NCBI RefSeq assembly: GCF_004375085.3
Contig: NZ_SNAQ03000007.1
Location: 186,001 to 250,000 of the forward strand
Length of the DNA stretch: 64,000 bases
Direction: 5' to 3'
DNA from: Lewinella sp. W8
GTDB lineage: Bacteria; Bacteroidota; Bacteroidia; Chitinophagales; Saprospiraceae
Under the pieces are notes generated by a model. It was not told the DNA's origin. It searched no databases and saw only the letters and a program-made list of their open reading frames with translations. Each line of letters opens with the position of its first letter. Position 1 is the first letter of the stretch. The position numbers and the translations under genes were made by a program. This document shows positions 33,156-41,180 of this stretch, one piece after another.

Positions 33156-33474
33156 AAAACCCCAATTGTTAATGACACTTCGGGCTACCTCACATGCCCG
33201 AAAGTTAAAACCCCACCGACAGGTCCTTGATTCCAGCTAGGGTTTTAGGAAACCTCGCAGTGTGCTGGTGGCCCTATCGGCTTCATGGTAAATGTAGGTG
33301 CTTGGGCGGCGGGGGATAGTGATCCAGGTCACCTTCGTTAATGACATTGCTCCTCACTACTGATTTTCCACCCGTCATCGCCAAAGAGATGTTTCATCGG
33401 GCGTAAACCCCATACAGTGCACAAGTCAGAAGCACCAGACACCCCGGAAACCAGGTATGCCGGCACTTCCGACT
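33130..33474 (-). ncRNA. Candidate structured RNA or structured pckA 3' UTR
   Basis: Reading the minus strand, a 14-bp stem (AAGTCGGAAGTGCC with GGTGCTTCTGACTT, three wobble pairs) sits at 33474-33423, about 20 nt after the pckA stop. Further on come AAAACCC/GGGTTTT enclosing about 26 nt, then TTCGGGC/GCCCGAA, then the terminator stem GCCGGTCCG/CGGACCGGC with TTTTTT. The chain of stems ending in a strong terminator suggests an independent RNA or an extended UTR. I do not recognise tmRNA, RNase P, SRP or 6S RNA signatures. Confidence 0.35.
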
Positions 33475-33492
33475 TGATCCACTGTTCTTACC

Positions 33493-35127
33493 CTAGACGT
33501 CGTAGTCAAGCTGGTGGTGTTCCTCCACGAGTGGGCCACCTTCAATGATTTCCTTAGACGCCTGTGCGGCAAACTTTTCAAAATTCAGGTGGAAGTAGTG
33601 CGCCAGCTGAATCGCTTTGCGTACGTAGGCACCCTTCTGTAGCCAGGTGTTGATCGGGTCGAGTAACTCAATGGGAACTCCCGGACAGTATTTGGGCATA
33701 TGGAGGCCCAGAATGGGGTGTTGTTCGTACTCTACGTCATCGAGCAATCCTTCCATACAGGCCGTGATCATCCGGCGGGTCCACTTCAGTTTGATGCGGG
33801 AGCCGGTTCCGTAGGGGCCGCCACTCCACCCAGTATTGATCAGCCAGACGTTGGTGCCGGCCTTCTGCATTTTCTCACTCAACATCTCCGCGTATACCGT
33901 CGGGTGCAGGGGCATGAAGGGAGCTCCGAAACAGGCGGAGAAGGAGGGGACCGGTTCCGTAATCCCCGCTTCCGTCCCGGCCACCTTTGCCGTATATCCG
34001 GAAATGAAGTGGTAGGCGGCCTGCCCCGGGGTCAGGCGGGAGACGGGAGGCAGCACCCCAAAGGCGTCGCAGGTCAGGAAGAACACGTTTTTCGGATTCT
34101 TCCCGTAGTTAGGCATCTGCAGGTTGTCGATGTGACTCAACGGATAACTCACCCGGGTATTTTGGGTGATGGAAGAGTCGGCGTAGTTCACCGTTTTGGT
34201 GCCTTCGTGGAAGACGACGTTCTCCAGGAGCGCTCCGGGCTTCACCGCGGCATAGATTTCCGGTTCGCTTTCGGGACTCAGGTCAATGGCCTTGGCGTAG
34301 CATCCTCCTTCGAAGTTGAAGATGATGTCTTCATTCGTCCAACCGTGTTCATCATCGCCGATCAGTTTGCGGTTCGGGTCGGCCGATAGGGTAGTTTTTC
34401 CCGTGCCGGAAAGGCCGAAAAAGATGGCCGTATCTCCCGCTTCTCCCACGTTGGCGGAGCAGTGCATGGGCAGCACCTGGTGCTCTACGGGCAGCACCAG
34501 GTTCAGCGAAGCAAAGATGCCCTTTTTCATCTCACCCGTATAGGCGGATCCCGCCACCAGGGCCATTTTCTTGGAAAAGTTGATGATGGAGAAGTTACCC
34601 TGCCGCAGTCCACGGGCCTCCGGATCGGGGCACTCGTAGCCGGGAGCACAGAGTATCAACCAGTCTTCCTGGAATGCAGCCTGCTCCTCCTCCGTCAGGT
34701 TGATAAACATGTTGTTGAGGAAGTAAGCCGACCAGGGGTACTGAGCAATGGTGCGGATGTTGGTCCTAAACTCCGTTAGCGCACAGACGTAGGCATCCTT
34801 TACGTAAACCTCCTTACCCTCCAGATACTTCAGCATTTCCTGCTGGAGGTAATCAAAGTTTTCGGGAGAGATGGGTTGGTTCACCTTGCCCCACCAGACT
34901 TTGTCTTCGGTATAGTCGTCGCGGACGATGAAGCGATCCTTGGGGGAACGACCGGTGAATTTTCCCGTGTTGATGGCCAGGGTACCGTTGTCGGTTTCCA
35001 CGCCCATGCCCTTTTCTACGGTGATTTCCTGCAGGCGTTCCTTGGAAAGGTTCCAGTTAATCTTGACGTTTTTCAGGCCATAGGCCTCCAGGGTATCCAT
35101 AGCCGGAGTTGGTGAAAGAATGCTCAT
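33493..35127 (-). CDS. pckA: Phosphoenolpyruvate carboxykinase (ATP)
   Basis: A 544-residue enzyme that converts oxaloacetate and ATP to PEP and CO2, the first committed gluconeogenic step. The substrate-binding GRSPKDRF (R60 onward), the kinase-1a P-loop GLSGTGKTT (238-246), the metal-binding DDEHGW, and NTGWSGGPYGTGSRIKL are all present and are diagnostic of the ATP-dependent form. Length is as expected (about 540). The gene lies 24 bp downstream of a universal stress protein gene on the same strand and is probably co-transcribed with it. Confidence 0.97.
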   Translation of the reverse strand: MSILSPTPAMDTLEAYGLKNVKINWNLSKERLQEITVEKGMGVETDNGTLAINTGKFTGRSPKDRFIVRDDYTEDKVWWGKVNQPISPENFDYLQQEMLKYLEGKEVYVKDAYVCALTEFRTNIRTIAQYPWSAYFLNNMFINLTEEEQAAFQEDWLILCAPGYECPDPEARGLRQGNFSIINFSKKMALVAGSAYTGEMKKGIFASLNLVLPVEHQVLPMHCSANVGEAGDTAIFFGLSGTGKTTLSADPNRKLIGDDEHGWTNEDIIFNFEGGCYAKAIDLSPESEPEIYAAVKPGALLENVVFHEGTKTVNYADSSITQNTRVSYPLSHIDNLQMPNYGKNPKNVFFLTCDAFGVLPPVSRLTPGQAAYHFISGYTAKVAGTEAGITEPVPSFSACFGAPFMPLHPTVYAEMLSEKMQKAGTNVWLINTGWSGGPYGTGSRIKLKWTRRMITACMEGLLDDVEYEQHPILGLHMPKYCPGVPIELLDPINTWLQKGAYVRKAIQLAHYFHLNFEKFAAQASKEIIEGGPLVEEHHQLDYDV

Positions 35128-35151
35128 AATTGTTGGTGGTTTTGAACGGGT

Positions 35152-35967
35152 TTATGCGTTGGTGAAGGCGTTAACCTTATCAATGGTGAGTAGCGGAATT
35201 TTGGCCTGGAGCGTGAGTAATCGCGTCAGCCGTCCCTCGCTGGGCTTGCCCTGGCGGGCGTGGTTGTTGGGGATGATGGCGAACAGATCGATGTCGTGAT
35301 TGTCCAGATACCGGGTGATGCCCTCCAGCAGGTCGTCGCTCTTGACGAAGATGTGCTGGGTGTAAAAGCGGTCGAAATAGTAAGCCAGGCTGTCTTCGTT
35401 GACGTCCTGCCCCGCCAGGTCCTGGTCTCCTTCATCGTAAAAGGTCAGCACGTGAATTTCGGCGTTAAATTGCCGGGCGACCACCAGGGCAACGCTAAGT
35501 TTCTCGGGCTCCATCAGGTCTTCTTTTCCGACCAGCAGTACCATCTTCTTCAGTTTGAAGCTGTCCACGGTATCCGGAATGACGATGACCGGACATTCCG
35601 CATCGTACACCAGATTGGCCGCGTTAGTGGCGGCATTATCGGACGCCTGCATGCTCCGTTTGGTGCCCATAATGATGGCGTCGCTCTTCAGCTCCTGCTG
35701 GGCCGCCAGAATGGCCGTGGGGATTTCCCCGCGGCTCACCTTTGGGTGCAGGTGGGCACTCGTCTTGCCGTGGTAATTGTCAATGATGGCCTGGATTCTT
35801 TCCAGCGCCGTGGCTTCGGCGGCCCGGCTGGCGGTTTTGTCCAGAATGTGCAGGATGTGAATCTTCTTTCCGGACTGGCCGTAAAAGAACTTGATGGCGT
35901 ACTGCAAGGCCCGGTCCGCCTGTGGGGAAAAGTCGTGGGGAACTACTATGGTGGAAAAATCTTTCAT
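35152..35967 (-). CDS. Universal stress protein, tandem UspA domains
   Basis: A 271-residue protein from the ATG at 35967. Domain 1 (about 1-140) opens with STIVVPHDFSPQADRALQYA and contains SDAIIMGTKRS and ECPVIVIPD. Domain 2 (about 145-271) includes KKMVLLVGKEDLMEPEKLSV and ends with KIPLLTIDK. The full ATP-binding G-x2-G-x9-G-S/T motif is not evident in either domain, so it may be a non-ATP-binding type. It sits 24 bp upstream of pckA, suggesting shared expression under starvation or metabolic shift. Confidence 0.85.
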   Translation of the reverse strand: MKDFSTIVVPHDFSPQADRALQYAIKFFYGQSGKKIHILHILDKTASRAAEATALERIQAIIDNYHGKTSAHLHPKVSRGEIPTAILAAQQELKSDAIIMGTKRSMQASDNAATNAANLVYDAECPVIVIPDTVDSFKLKKMVLLVGKEDLMEPEKLSVALVVARQFNAEIHVLTFYDEGDQDLAGQDVNEDSLAYYFDRFYTQHIFVKSDDLLEGITRYLDNHDIDLFAIIPNNHARQGKPSEGRLTRLLTLQAKIPLLTIDKVNAFTNA

Positions 35968-36225
35968 GTCAGTGGATCTTATGATCAGGACCGGAATCAT
36001 TGCCGGTGTCTGATCTTGTTGATGATCCAAAGTTCCTACTCCGCAGAAGGGAGGCAGGTGACCCACGTCATGAAGGCGGGTGATTTTTCGCAGGGCAGAA
36101 ATTATCCGAAGATGGGAGGGAAGTCTCGTGGTGTGTTGGGAAGAATTAAGGCAAATACGGGATGCGCCATTCCCGGTAGAATACGGGAATACGCATGAAA
36201 GCAATCGGCGAAAGGGGGAGGGAAT

Positions 36226-37290
36226 TTATACGCCTTCCTTCAGCTTATCGGCGTTCTCGGCTACCTGTAGCCCTTCAATAATGGGCTCCAATCCCCCGGC
36301 CATGATCTTATCCAGGCTGTGCAGGGTCAGGTTGATGCGGTGGTCCGTCACCCGGTTTTGCGGGTAGTTGTAGGTGCGGATTTTCTCCGACCGGTCTCCC
36401 GAGCCGACGAGCGACTTTCGCGCACTGGCAATTTCTCCGGCCAGGGCGGCATCCTGTTGCTCTTTGATCCGACGGTAGAGCTGCGCCATGGCAATCTCCT
36501 TGTTCTTGTGCTGGCTGCGGCCGTCCTGACTTTCCGAAACGATCCCCGTTGGCAGGTGAGTAATACGGATGGCGGATTCGGTCTTGTTTACGTGCTGACC
36601 ACCGGCACCGCTAGCGCGGAAGGTGTCAATCTTCAGGTCCGCCTTGTTGATGTTGATGTCTTCGGCCTCCATTTTTGCCAATACGGCCACGGTGGCCGCT
36701 GAGGTATGCACCCGCCCCTGACTTTCCGTCTTGGGAACCCGCTGCACGCGGTGCGTGCCGGACTCAAATTTCAGGCCCGAGTAAACGTCTTCGCCGTGAA
36801 CCTCAAAAACCAGTTTGGAGTATCCTCCGGCCGTTCCCTCGTTTTCGTCAATGATCTCAATCTTCCACCCCTGGGAGTCAAAGTAGCGTTTGTACATGTC
36901 AAAAAGGTCGCCGGCAAAGATGGCGGCCTCGTCTCCTCCGGTACCGGAGCGAATTTCCATGATCACATCACGCTCGTCTTCCGGATCCTTCGGGATGAGC
37001 ATGATCTTGATCTCTTCATCCATTTTTTCCTTCTGTTCCCGTAGCTCGTCGTATTCCAGCTGCGCCATTTCCCGCATCTCGGGGTCGGGGTCTTTGCGCA
37101 TGGCGTCACTGCTCTCAATATTGTCGAGCAGATCCTTGTACTCCAGGTAGGTATCCGCAATGGGCTTGAGCTTGCCGTACTCCTTGTTGACCTTGGTAAA
37201 CTTCTCCGCATCGGTGATTACCTCAGGATCCGCAAGGGATTCTTCCAGGTTCTTGAATCGATGGTAAATGGCCTCTAATTGATCAAGCAT
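36226..37290 (-). CDS. prfA: Peptide chain release factor 1
   Basis: A 354-residue RF1 that recognises UAA and UAG stop codons. The start at 37290 ([17 protein letters not shown]) matches the usual RF1 beginning; the upstream open frame is unrelated. The peptidyl-hydrolysis motif GGQ lies in [17 protein letters not shown], and the codon-recognition tripeptide is P-K-T in [17 protein letters not shown], one of the PxT variants. [13 protein letters not shown] and the C-terminal [15 protein letters not shown] complete the signature. RF2 would carry SPF instead. Confidence 0.95.
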   Translation of the reverse strand: MLDQLEAIYHRFKNLEESLADPEVITDAEKFTKVNKEYGKLKPIADTYLEYKDLLDNIESSDAMRKDPDPEMREMAQLEYDELREQKEKMDEEIKIMLIPKDPEDERDVIMEIRSGTGGDEAAIFAGDLFDMYKRYFDSQGWKIEIIDENEGTAGGYSKLVFEVHGEDVYSGLKFESGTHRVQRVPKTESQGRVHTSAATVAVLAKMEAEDININKADLKIDTFRASGAGGQHVNKTESAIRITHLPTGIVSESQDGRSQHKNKEIAMAQLYRRIKEQQDAALAGEIASARKSLVGSGDRSEKIRTYNYPQNRVTDHRINLTLHSLDKIMAGGLEPIIEGLQVAENADKLKEGV

Positions 37291-37337
37291 GGGGTAAATA
37301 GTTTCACAAGCTCCGGAGGGGAGTAGGTTCCGGGCCG

Positions 37338-37366
37338 CAAAGATAAACAGTAAGGGCGGATCAAAA
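37338..37366 (-). promoter_or_regulatory. Promoter candidate for prfA
   Basis: The minus strand reads TTTTG (37366-37362), a 16-nt spacer and TATCTTTG (37345-37338), an exact TAnnTTTG. The spacer is shorter than the usual 19-21. It lies 47 nt upstream of the ATG. Confidence 0.5.
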
Positions 37367-37458
37367 GGTTGCCACGCGAAGGGCATTTGCCGTCGGGAGT
37401 AAACAGCGCTTGCTTCCGGGCTGTGTTTCAAAAAAACGCGGACAATATTTTGGCGTGA

Positions 37459-37626
37459 CCGCAGGTGCCAGGAGCCTGGGTAAAAGCGCAAAGCCATCAG
37501 CAATGACCGACCGGCACTTAAACCAATTCTCCCTAACCTTTGCTCCCTTCAGCATTACTTCCTACTTCCTTCTTCCTTCTTTCTTCTTTCTTCTTTCTTC
37601 TTTCTCCCTCCCCACGGCACCTGCGC
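37459..37626. repeat. Inverted pair of REP-like motifs, ~168 bp
   Basis: CCGCAGGTGCC at 37459-37469 and GCACCTGCGC at 37617-37626 face each other. The right end continues TCGTCGCAAAA, like the right end of the pair at 44829-44930. Confidence 0.6.
37565..37610 (+). repeat. Polypyrimidine microsatellite
   Basis: A run of TTCTTTC-type heptamers within a 46-bp pure C/T tract. It lies between the two halves of the REP-like pair, about 220 bp before the TlpA-like gene. Length variation by slippage is plausible. Confidence 0.7.
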
Positions 37627-37833
37627 TCGTCGCAAAACGACAATTTAAACTACAATTGTAGTATTAAAATCCGGAAAAGCTATATCTTAGCGGAGCCGGA
37701 ACGAAGGTATACGCGGAAACAGCTTGTTTTCGTTATCCTTATTCCCTCCCGCCGGCTCCTTTTTTCCGGCGAGATCACCAATCATTAAACTATGGGGTCA
37801 GGGAAGACCTTGTATGAATAAACTATCTATTCC

Positions 37834-38940
37834 ATGAAGATTGTAAGACTATTTGTGCTTCTGCTGCTGGGCGTTAGCCTTTGGCACTGCTCGTCATCGC
37901 CGGAAGGCACCGTGATTCGCGGAGACCTGGAGGGCGCCGACGGCCTTAAGGTATATCTGGATCGCGTTGGCTTTAACTCCGCCAACGAGGTGCTCGCCAA
38001 TGCGCCCGTGGAAAACGGCGGCAACTTTGAACTGGCCTTTCCCGAGGGCCTGCCCTCCGGAGTTTACCAACTCCGCATTGGGGCCCAAAAGGCCGTAGTG
38101 GCGCTGGGAGAAGACGAAGGCCTGGTCGACATCAAGGGTAACCTCGCTACCTTTCAGCAGTATGATTTCACCGTTGAGGGATCTGCCTCGGCCAAGGAAA
38201 TGAAGGAGCGGATGCAGGCGCTCCAGGGAGCTCCCGTTACGATTGCCGACATAAAATCGCTCGTGGAAACAGTGAGTGATCCCAAGATCGGGGCCTTCAT
38301 CGCCATCAACAGCCTCAGTCGGGCCGGTGAGGCCGGACTTCCCATCCACAAGATTGCCGTAGAGCGCCTGCCCGCCGACGACAAAAACAAGGCTACCTAC
38401 GCTCAGTACGTCAGTCAACTGGAACAGCAAATTGCGATGCGCAAGAGCCAAGAGCTGATTCAGGTTGGTCAGCCCGCGCCGGACATTAATCTGCCCGACC
38501 CCAACGGTAAGGAGTATGCCCTTTCTGACTTGCGCGGCCAGGTAGTACTCCTGGATTTCTGGGCCAGCTGGTGTGGCCCCTGCCGCCGGGAGAACCCCAA
38601 CGTGGTCAAGGTATACAATAAGTACAAAGACGATGGCTTTACCATCTACAGCGTGAGCCTGGACGGACTCGATCCCCGCCGGACGGCTGGCCTGTCCGCC
38701 GAGCAAATCGCGCAAGGTAACCAGGGACAGAAGAAGCGTTGGACCGACGCCATTCAGAAGGATGGCCTCATCTGGGACTACCACGTAAGCGAACTGCGGA
38801 AATGGGATAGCCAGGCCGCCAAAATGTACGGCGTACGCGGTATTCCCAAGACCTTCCTGATTGACCGGGAGGGCAAAATCGCTGCCGTTGGCCTTCGTGG
38901 CGCCGCCCAAATTGAACAAGCCTTACAGCAAGTACTGTAA
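37834..38940 (+). CDS. TlpA-like thiol-disulfide lipoprotein with DUF4369 domain
   Basis: A 368-residue lipoprotein with the lipobox cysteine at residue 19 (GVSLWHC). Residues about 25-125 form a DUF4369 beta domain, a helical linker follows, and residues about 208-368 are a TlpA/ResA-like thioredoxin with C247-G-P-C250 in WASWCGPCRRENPNVV and the cis-proline in GVRGIPKTFLID. Such proteins reduce or shuffle disulfides in the periplasm, for instance in cytochrome-c maturation, and are numerous in Bacteroidota. The client is unknown. Confidence 0.88.
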   Translation: MKIVRLFVLLLLGVSLWHCSSSPEGTVIRGDLEGADGLKVYLDRVGFNSANEVLANAPVENGGNFELAFPEGLPSGVYQLRIGAQKAVVALGEDEGLVDIKGNLATFQQYDFTVEGSASAKEMKERMQALQGAPVTIADIKSLVETVSDPKIGAFIAINSLSRAGEAGLPIHKIAVERLPADDKNKATYAQYVSQLEQQIAMRKSQELIQVGQPAPDINLPDPNGKEYALSDLRGQVVLLDFWASWCGPCRRENPNVVKVYNKYKDDGFTIYSVSLDGLDPRRTAGLSAEQIAQGNQGQKKRWTDAIQKDGLIWDYHVSELRKWDSQAAKMYGVRGIPKTFLIDREGKIAAVGLRGAAQIEQALQQVL

Positions 38941-38960
38941 GTAGATAACATCCATTGCTA

Positions 38961-39001
38961 AAGCCCCCGATGATCGCCTTGATCACCGGGGGCTTTTTTT
39001 T
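38961..39001 (+). terminator. Intrinsic terminator of the TlpA-like gene
   Basis: AAGCCCCCG, an inner TGATC...GATCA stem and CGGGGGCTT are followed by eight T. It lies 20 bp after the stop codon. Confidence 0.88.
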
Positions 39002-39015
39002 GATTTAGACGTATA

Positions 39016-39072
39016 TCCCGGAAAAGGTTTGCTCCCCGCTCAATGGGAGGTTGGTCGGGCAAGCGCAAGCCG
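39016..39072 (-). repeat. Dispersed repeat, inverted copy of 12958-13013
   Basis: On the minus strand it reads CCGGCTTGCGCTTGCCCG, then ACCAACCTCCCATTGAGCGG and GGAGCAAA, matching the copy at 12958 with only a few differences. Confidence 0.8.
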
Positions 39073-39113
39073 GACGTGAATTAAGGCTAAGGTTAAGGCT
39101 TGTGAGAACGAAG

Positions 39114-39296
39114 CATATGGAGGCGACGCTATGCGTCCGCCAAGACTTCCCTTTGGGTAGTCCATTTGGTTCTTGGAGGTAACCGCACCAGTTTTGTCGG
39201 AATTTTTCAGGTCCCTTCCGTCGCAAGAATAAGCCATCGACGCACAGCGTCTCAACCAATGGTGGCGACGCTACGAGTCCGCCAAGACTCCCCACG
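39114..39296 (-). repeat. Two ~39-bp copies related to the 27-kb array core
   Basis: Copies at 39114-39152 and 39258-39296 share TGGNGGCGACGCTAYG, AGTCCGCC or GTCCGCC, and AAGACTYCC. Between them at 39237 lies CGACGCACAGCGTCTC, the same small hairpin seen in the array at 27131-27610. Confidence 0.65.
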
Positions 39297-39466
39297 AGGT
39301 AATCTACTTCGGGGGCCGTGGTAACCGGTGCCGTCAGGCAATTTACCTGGCGGTCTTTATCCAAAAGAGTAAACCACTGGCCTTCTGCCTGGGGGAGGAA
39401 GGAATTACGATATAACTCCAAACACCGACACCAGCCGCGCACCAATCCACGGTGAAGAAAGGAACT

Positions 39467-39504
39467 AAAAAAGCAGGACCGAAAATTTCCGGTCCTGCTT
39501 TTTT
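39467..39504 (-). terminator. Terminator of the M43 protease gene (bidirectional shape)
   Basis: AAAAAAGCAGGACCG and its complement surround an AAAATTTC loop, with T-runs on both strands. It lies about 20 bp past the minus-strand stop. Confidence 0.85.
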
Positions 39505-39522
39505 AGGAGATCAAGGGCTTGA

Positions 39523-41040
39523 CTACCAAACTACAACGCGGCGGGTAACCTGCCGATCGTCCAGTTGGAGACGGAGGAAGTATATGCCGGCGGGCATATC
39601 GTTGGTACTGATGTAGTCGGTAAAGCCCGTGGCCGGCACGGTAAGGCCTTCTCGGCTTTGCAGGACTCTTCCGGCGGGATCAAGCAGCTGATAGCTCAGG
39701 CTGCCTCCAGTACCCAGGTCACGGCCCGCGATGCGGAGCTCCTGCCCCCCGCGGACGGGGTTCGGAGAAACGGTGAGTGCCGCATTGAGGGTTTCGTCCA
39801 TGGTGGAGACGGTGAATTCCCCGTTGCGGAACCGGTAGACTTCACTGTAATCACTGTCCACCGAATAACGGTTCACGGGGCGAACACGCCAGTAGTAACG
39901 ACGGCGGGCCACCAGGTTCTCGGTCACGATGATGGAGGTGTCCGAGGTGATGTAGGAATCGAGTACCGTTCCGGTGAAGTTGGTTGAGCTGTTGATCTGC
40001 ACGAGATAATAATCAGCATTGGGGGTGGTGTTCCAGACCAGTTCCACAAAGTCGGAGAACTCAACGGTCGCATTGTTTACGGGCAACAGGAGGTTCACAT
40101 CGGCGCCGTTGGCGCTGACGGGGTTGCTGGGACCATTCTCATCCAGGCGCAGGCGACTGGCGAGATTAGTTCGCATGGCCGTCACCTGCTCAGGGGAAAA
40201 TTCCCCCTTGCAATCTCCCAGGGAGTAGGACATGAAGTTGGCGCCAGGAACCGCAAATTTCAGGGAATCCGGATCGGTAAGGCTGTCGCGGTATTCACCG
40301 GCACCGTTGCAGGTCCACCGCTCCATCAGGTAGTCCGGAGTAGTGTCACAGAAACCATCGGCAGCATCATCACAGTTCGATCCGTCGACCTTCTCTACCG
40401 CAACATCTTCCCCACGGTAGAAGACCGTGGCGGGCGCACGGTCCTCCAGGTTAATCTCGGAAATCTCTCCCACGCTTTCCCAACCGTAGAAGGTGTGGTC
40501 CAGGGAGAAGAAATGGCCCACTTCGTGTACAAAGTCCGTGTTGTTAGCACTCGTACAACCGTTAGACATGGCAATGGCGTCCGGCCCGGGGCTGTAGTAT
40601 CCGCAGGCCCCCGCCGCATTATCCACGAAGTAGACGTTCATCTTGTCCCGGATGTTGTTTTCGGACATCATCTGGCGCCCTACCGAGAAGGAGTGGTCGT
40701 AGTAGGCGCTACTGTTGACGAAGTCGACGTCACCGTCGATGAAAAACTGGATGTCATACTGCGCAAAGCTGGTGTTGAGCAGTTGGATGGCCCCCAGCAT
40801 GTCTACGGGGTTGATGTAACCCGTTCCGTCGTCCCGACCAACGATGACCAGGTGAAGCGGAATGTATTGCGTGTTGAGCGATTTGGTCGTGACCGGTGTG
40901 ATCTGTCCCGCCTGATATTTTTTCATCCACTCGGTGCGTTCCTGAGTGGCGCAGAAATCAAGATCGGAAGACTGCTGGGCGAAGAGTGCCCCGAAGGTCA
41001 GTAGGAGGGCGCCTAGCAAGCATGAAATTCGATTCGTCAT
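39523..41040 (-). CDS. Secreted M43 (pappalysin-like) zinc metalloprotease with T9SS sorting domain
   Basis: A 505-residue protein from the ATG at 41040. The signal peptide ends at ALFAQ. The zinc site is H172-E-x-x-H176-x5-H182 (VHEVGHFFSLDH), and ANFMSYS provides the Met-turn methionine of metzincins. Conserved cysteines (NGCTS, CDDAADGFCDTTPD) fit the M43 family. Residues about 330-420 look like a fibronectin-III-type module. The last ~75 residues (LTVSPNPVRGGQELRI, GRVLQS, DMPAGIYFLRL) form a Por secretion-system C-terminal sorting domain. It is therefore probably an exported or surface-attached protease for scavenging protein. Confidence 0.9.
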   Translation of the reverse strand: MTNRISCLLGALLLTFGALFAQQSSDLDFCATQERTEWMKKYQAGQITPVTTKSLNTQYIPLHLVIVGRDDGTGYINPVDMLGAIQLLNTSFAQYDIQFFIDGDVDFVNSSAYYDHSFSVGRQMMSENNIRDKMNVYFVDNAAGACGYYSPGPDAIAMSNGCTSANNTDFVHEVGHFFSLDHTFYGWESVGEISEINLEDRAPATVFYRGEDVAVEKVDGSNCDDAADGFCDTTPDYLMERWTCNGAGEYRDSLTDPDSLKFAVPGANFMSYSLGDCKGEFSPEQVTAMRTNLASRLRLDENGPSNPVSANGADVNLLLPVNNATVEFSDFVELVWNTTPNADYYLVQINSSTNFTGTVLDSYITSDTSIIVTENLVARRRYYWRVRPVNRYSVDSDYSEVYRFRNGEFTVSTMDETLNAALTVSPNPVRGGQELRIAGRDLGTGGSLSYQLLDPAGRVLQSREGLTVPATGFTDYISTNDMPAGIYFLRLQLDDRQVTRRVVVW

Positions 41041-41112
41041 TGTTATTTTTTGGTCATTTGCGGTCCCAAAAGTAACTAAACCACGGGGCACAAGACGTCT
41101 TGTTGGCGGCAT

Positions 41113-41146
41113 TTGAGTTCGTCCGCTCAATTTTAGCTACTTTCGT
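41113..41146 (+). promoter_or_regulatory. Promoter of mdh
   Basis: TTTG at 41113-41116, a 22-nt spacer and TACTTTCG at 41139-41146 (one mismatch to TAnnTTTG). The ATG is 34 nt further on. Confidence 0.55.
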
Positions 41147-41180
41147 GCCGCTTTAAACCGCAAAAAAACCATTTATTAGC

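Larger units (their letters stand above)
33089..33492. other. Intergenic region downstream of pckA
   Basis: This 404-bp gap between two minus-strand genes contains no ORF worth calling. It holds several stable stems and a terminator, described separately as a candidate RNA. Confidence 0.6.
37291..37833. other. Intergenic region with REP-like pair and pyrimidine tract
   Basis: This 543-bp stretch between divergent prfA and the TlpA-like gene holds the prfA promoter, a REP-like inverted pair and a CT-rich microsatellite. No gene is evident. Frames here read low-complexity leucine, phenylalanine and serine. Confidence 0.6.
39005..39522. other. Intergenic repeat island
   Basis: This 518-bp region carries an inverted copy of the 13.0-kb repeat, copies related to the 27-kb array and a terminator at the right end. 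Minus-strand frames across it are repeat-derived. Nothing else was recognised between about 39300 and 39460. Confidence 0.6.

Noticed and set aside
33089..33492. Known housekeeping RNA (tmRNA, RNase P, SRP or 6S)
   Set aside because: Diagnostic sequence blocks of these RNAs were looked for by eye and not found; the region is kept only as a candidate RNA.
37540..37788. Short ORF across the pyrimidine tract
   Set aside because: It is a low-complexity leucine/phenylalanine/serine translation of the microsatellite, without homology features.
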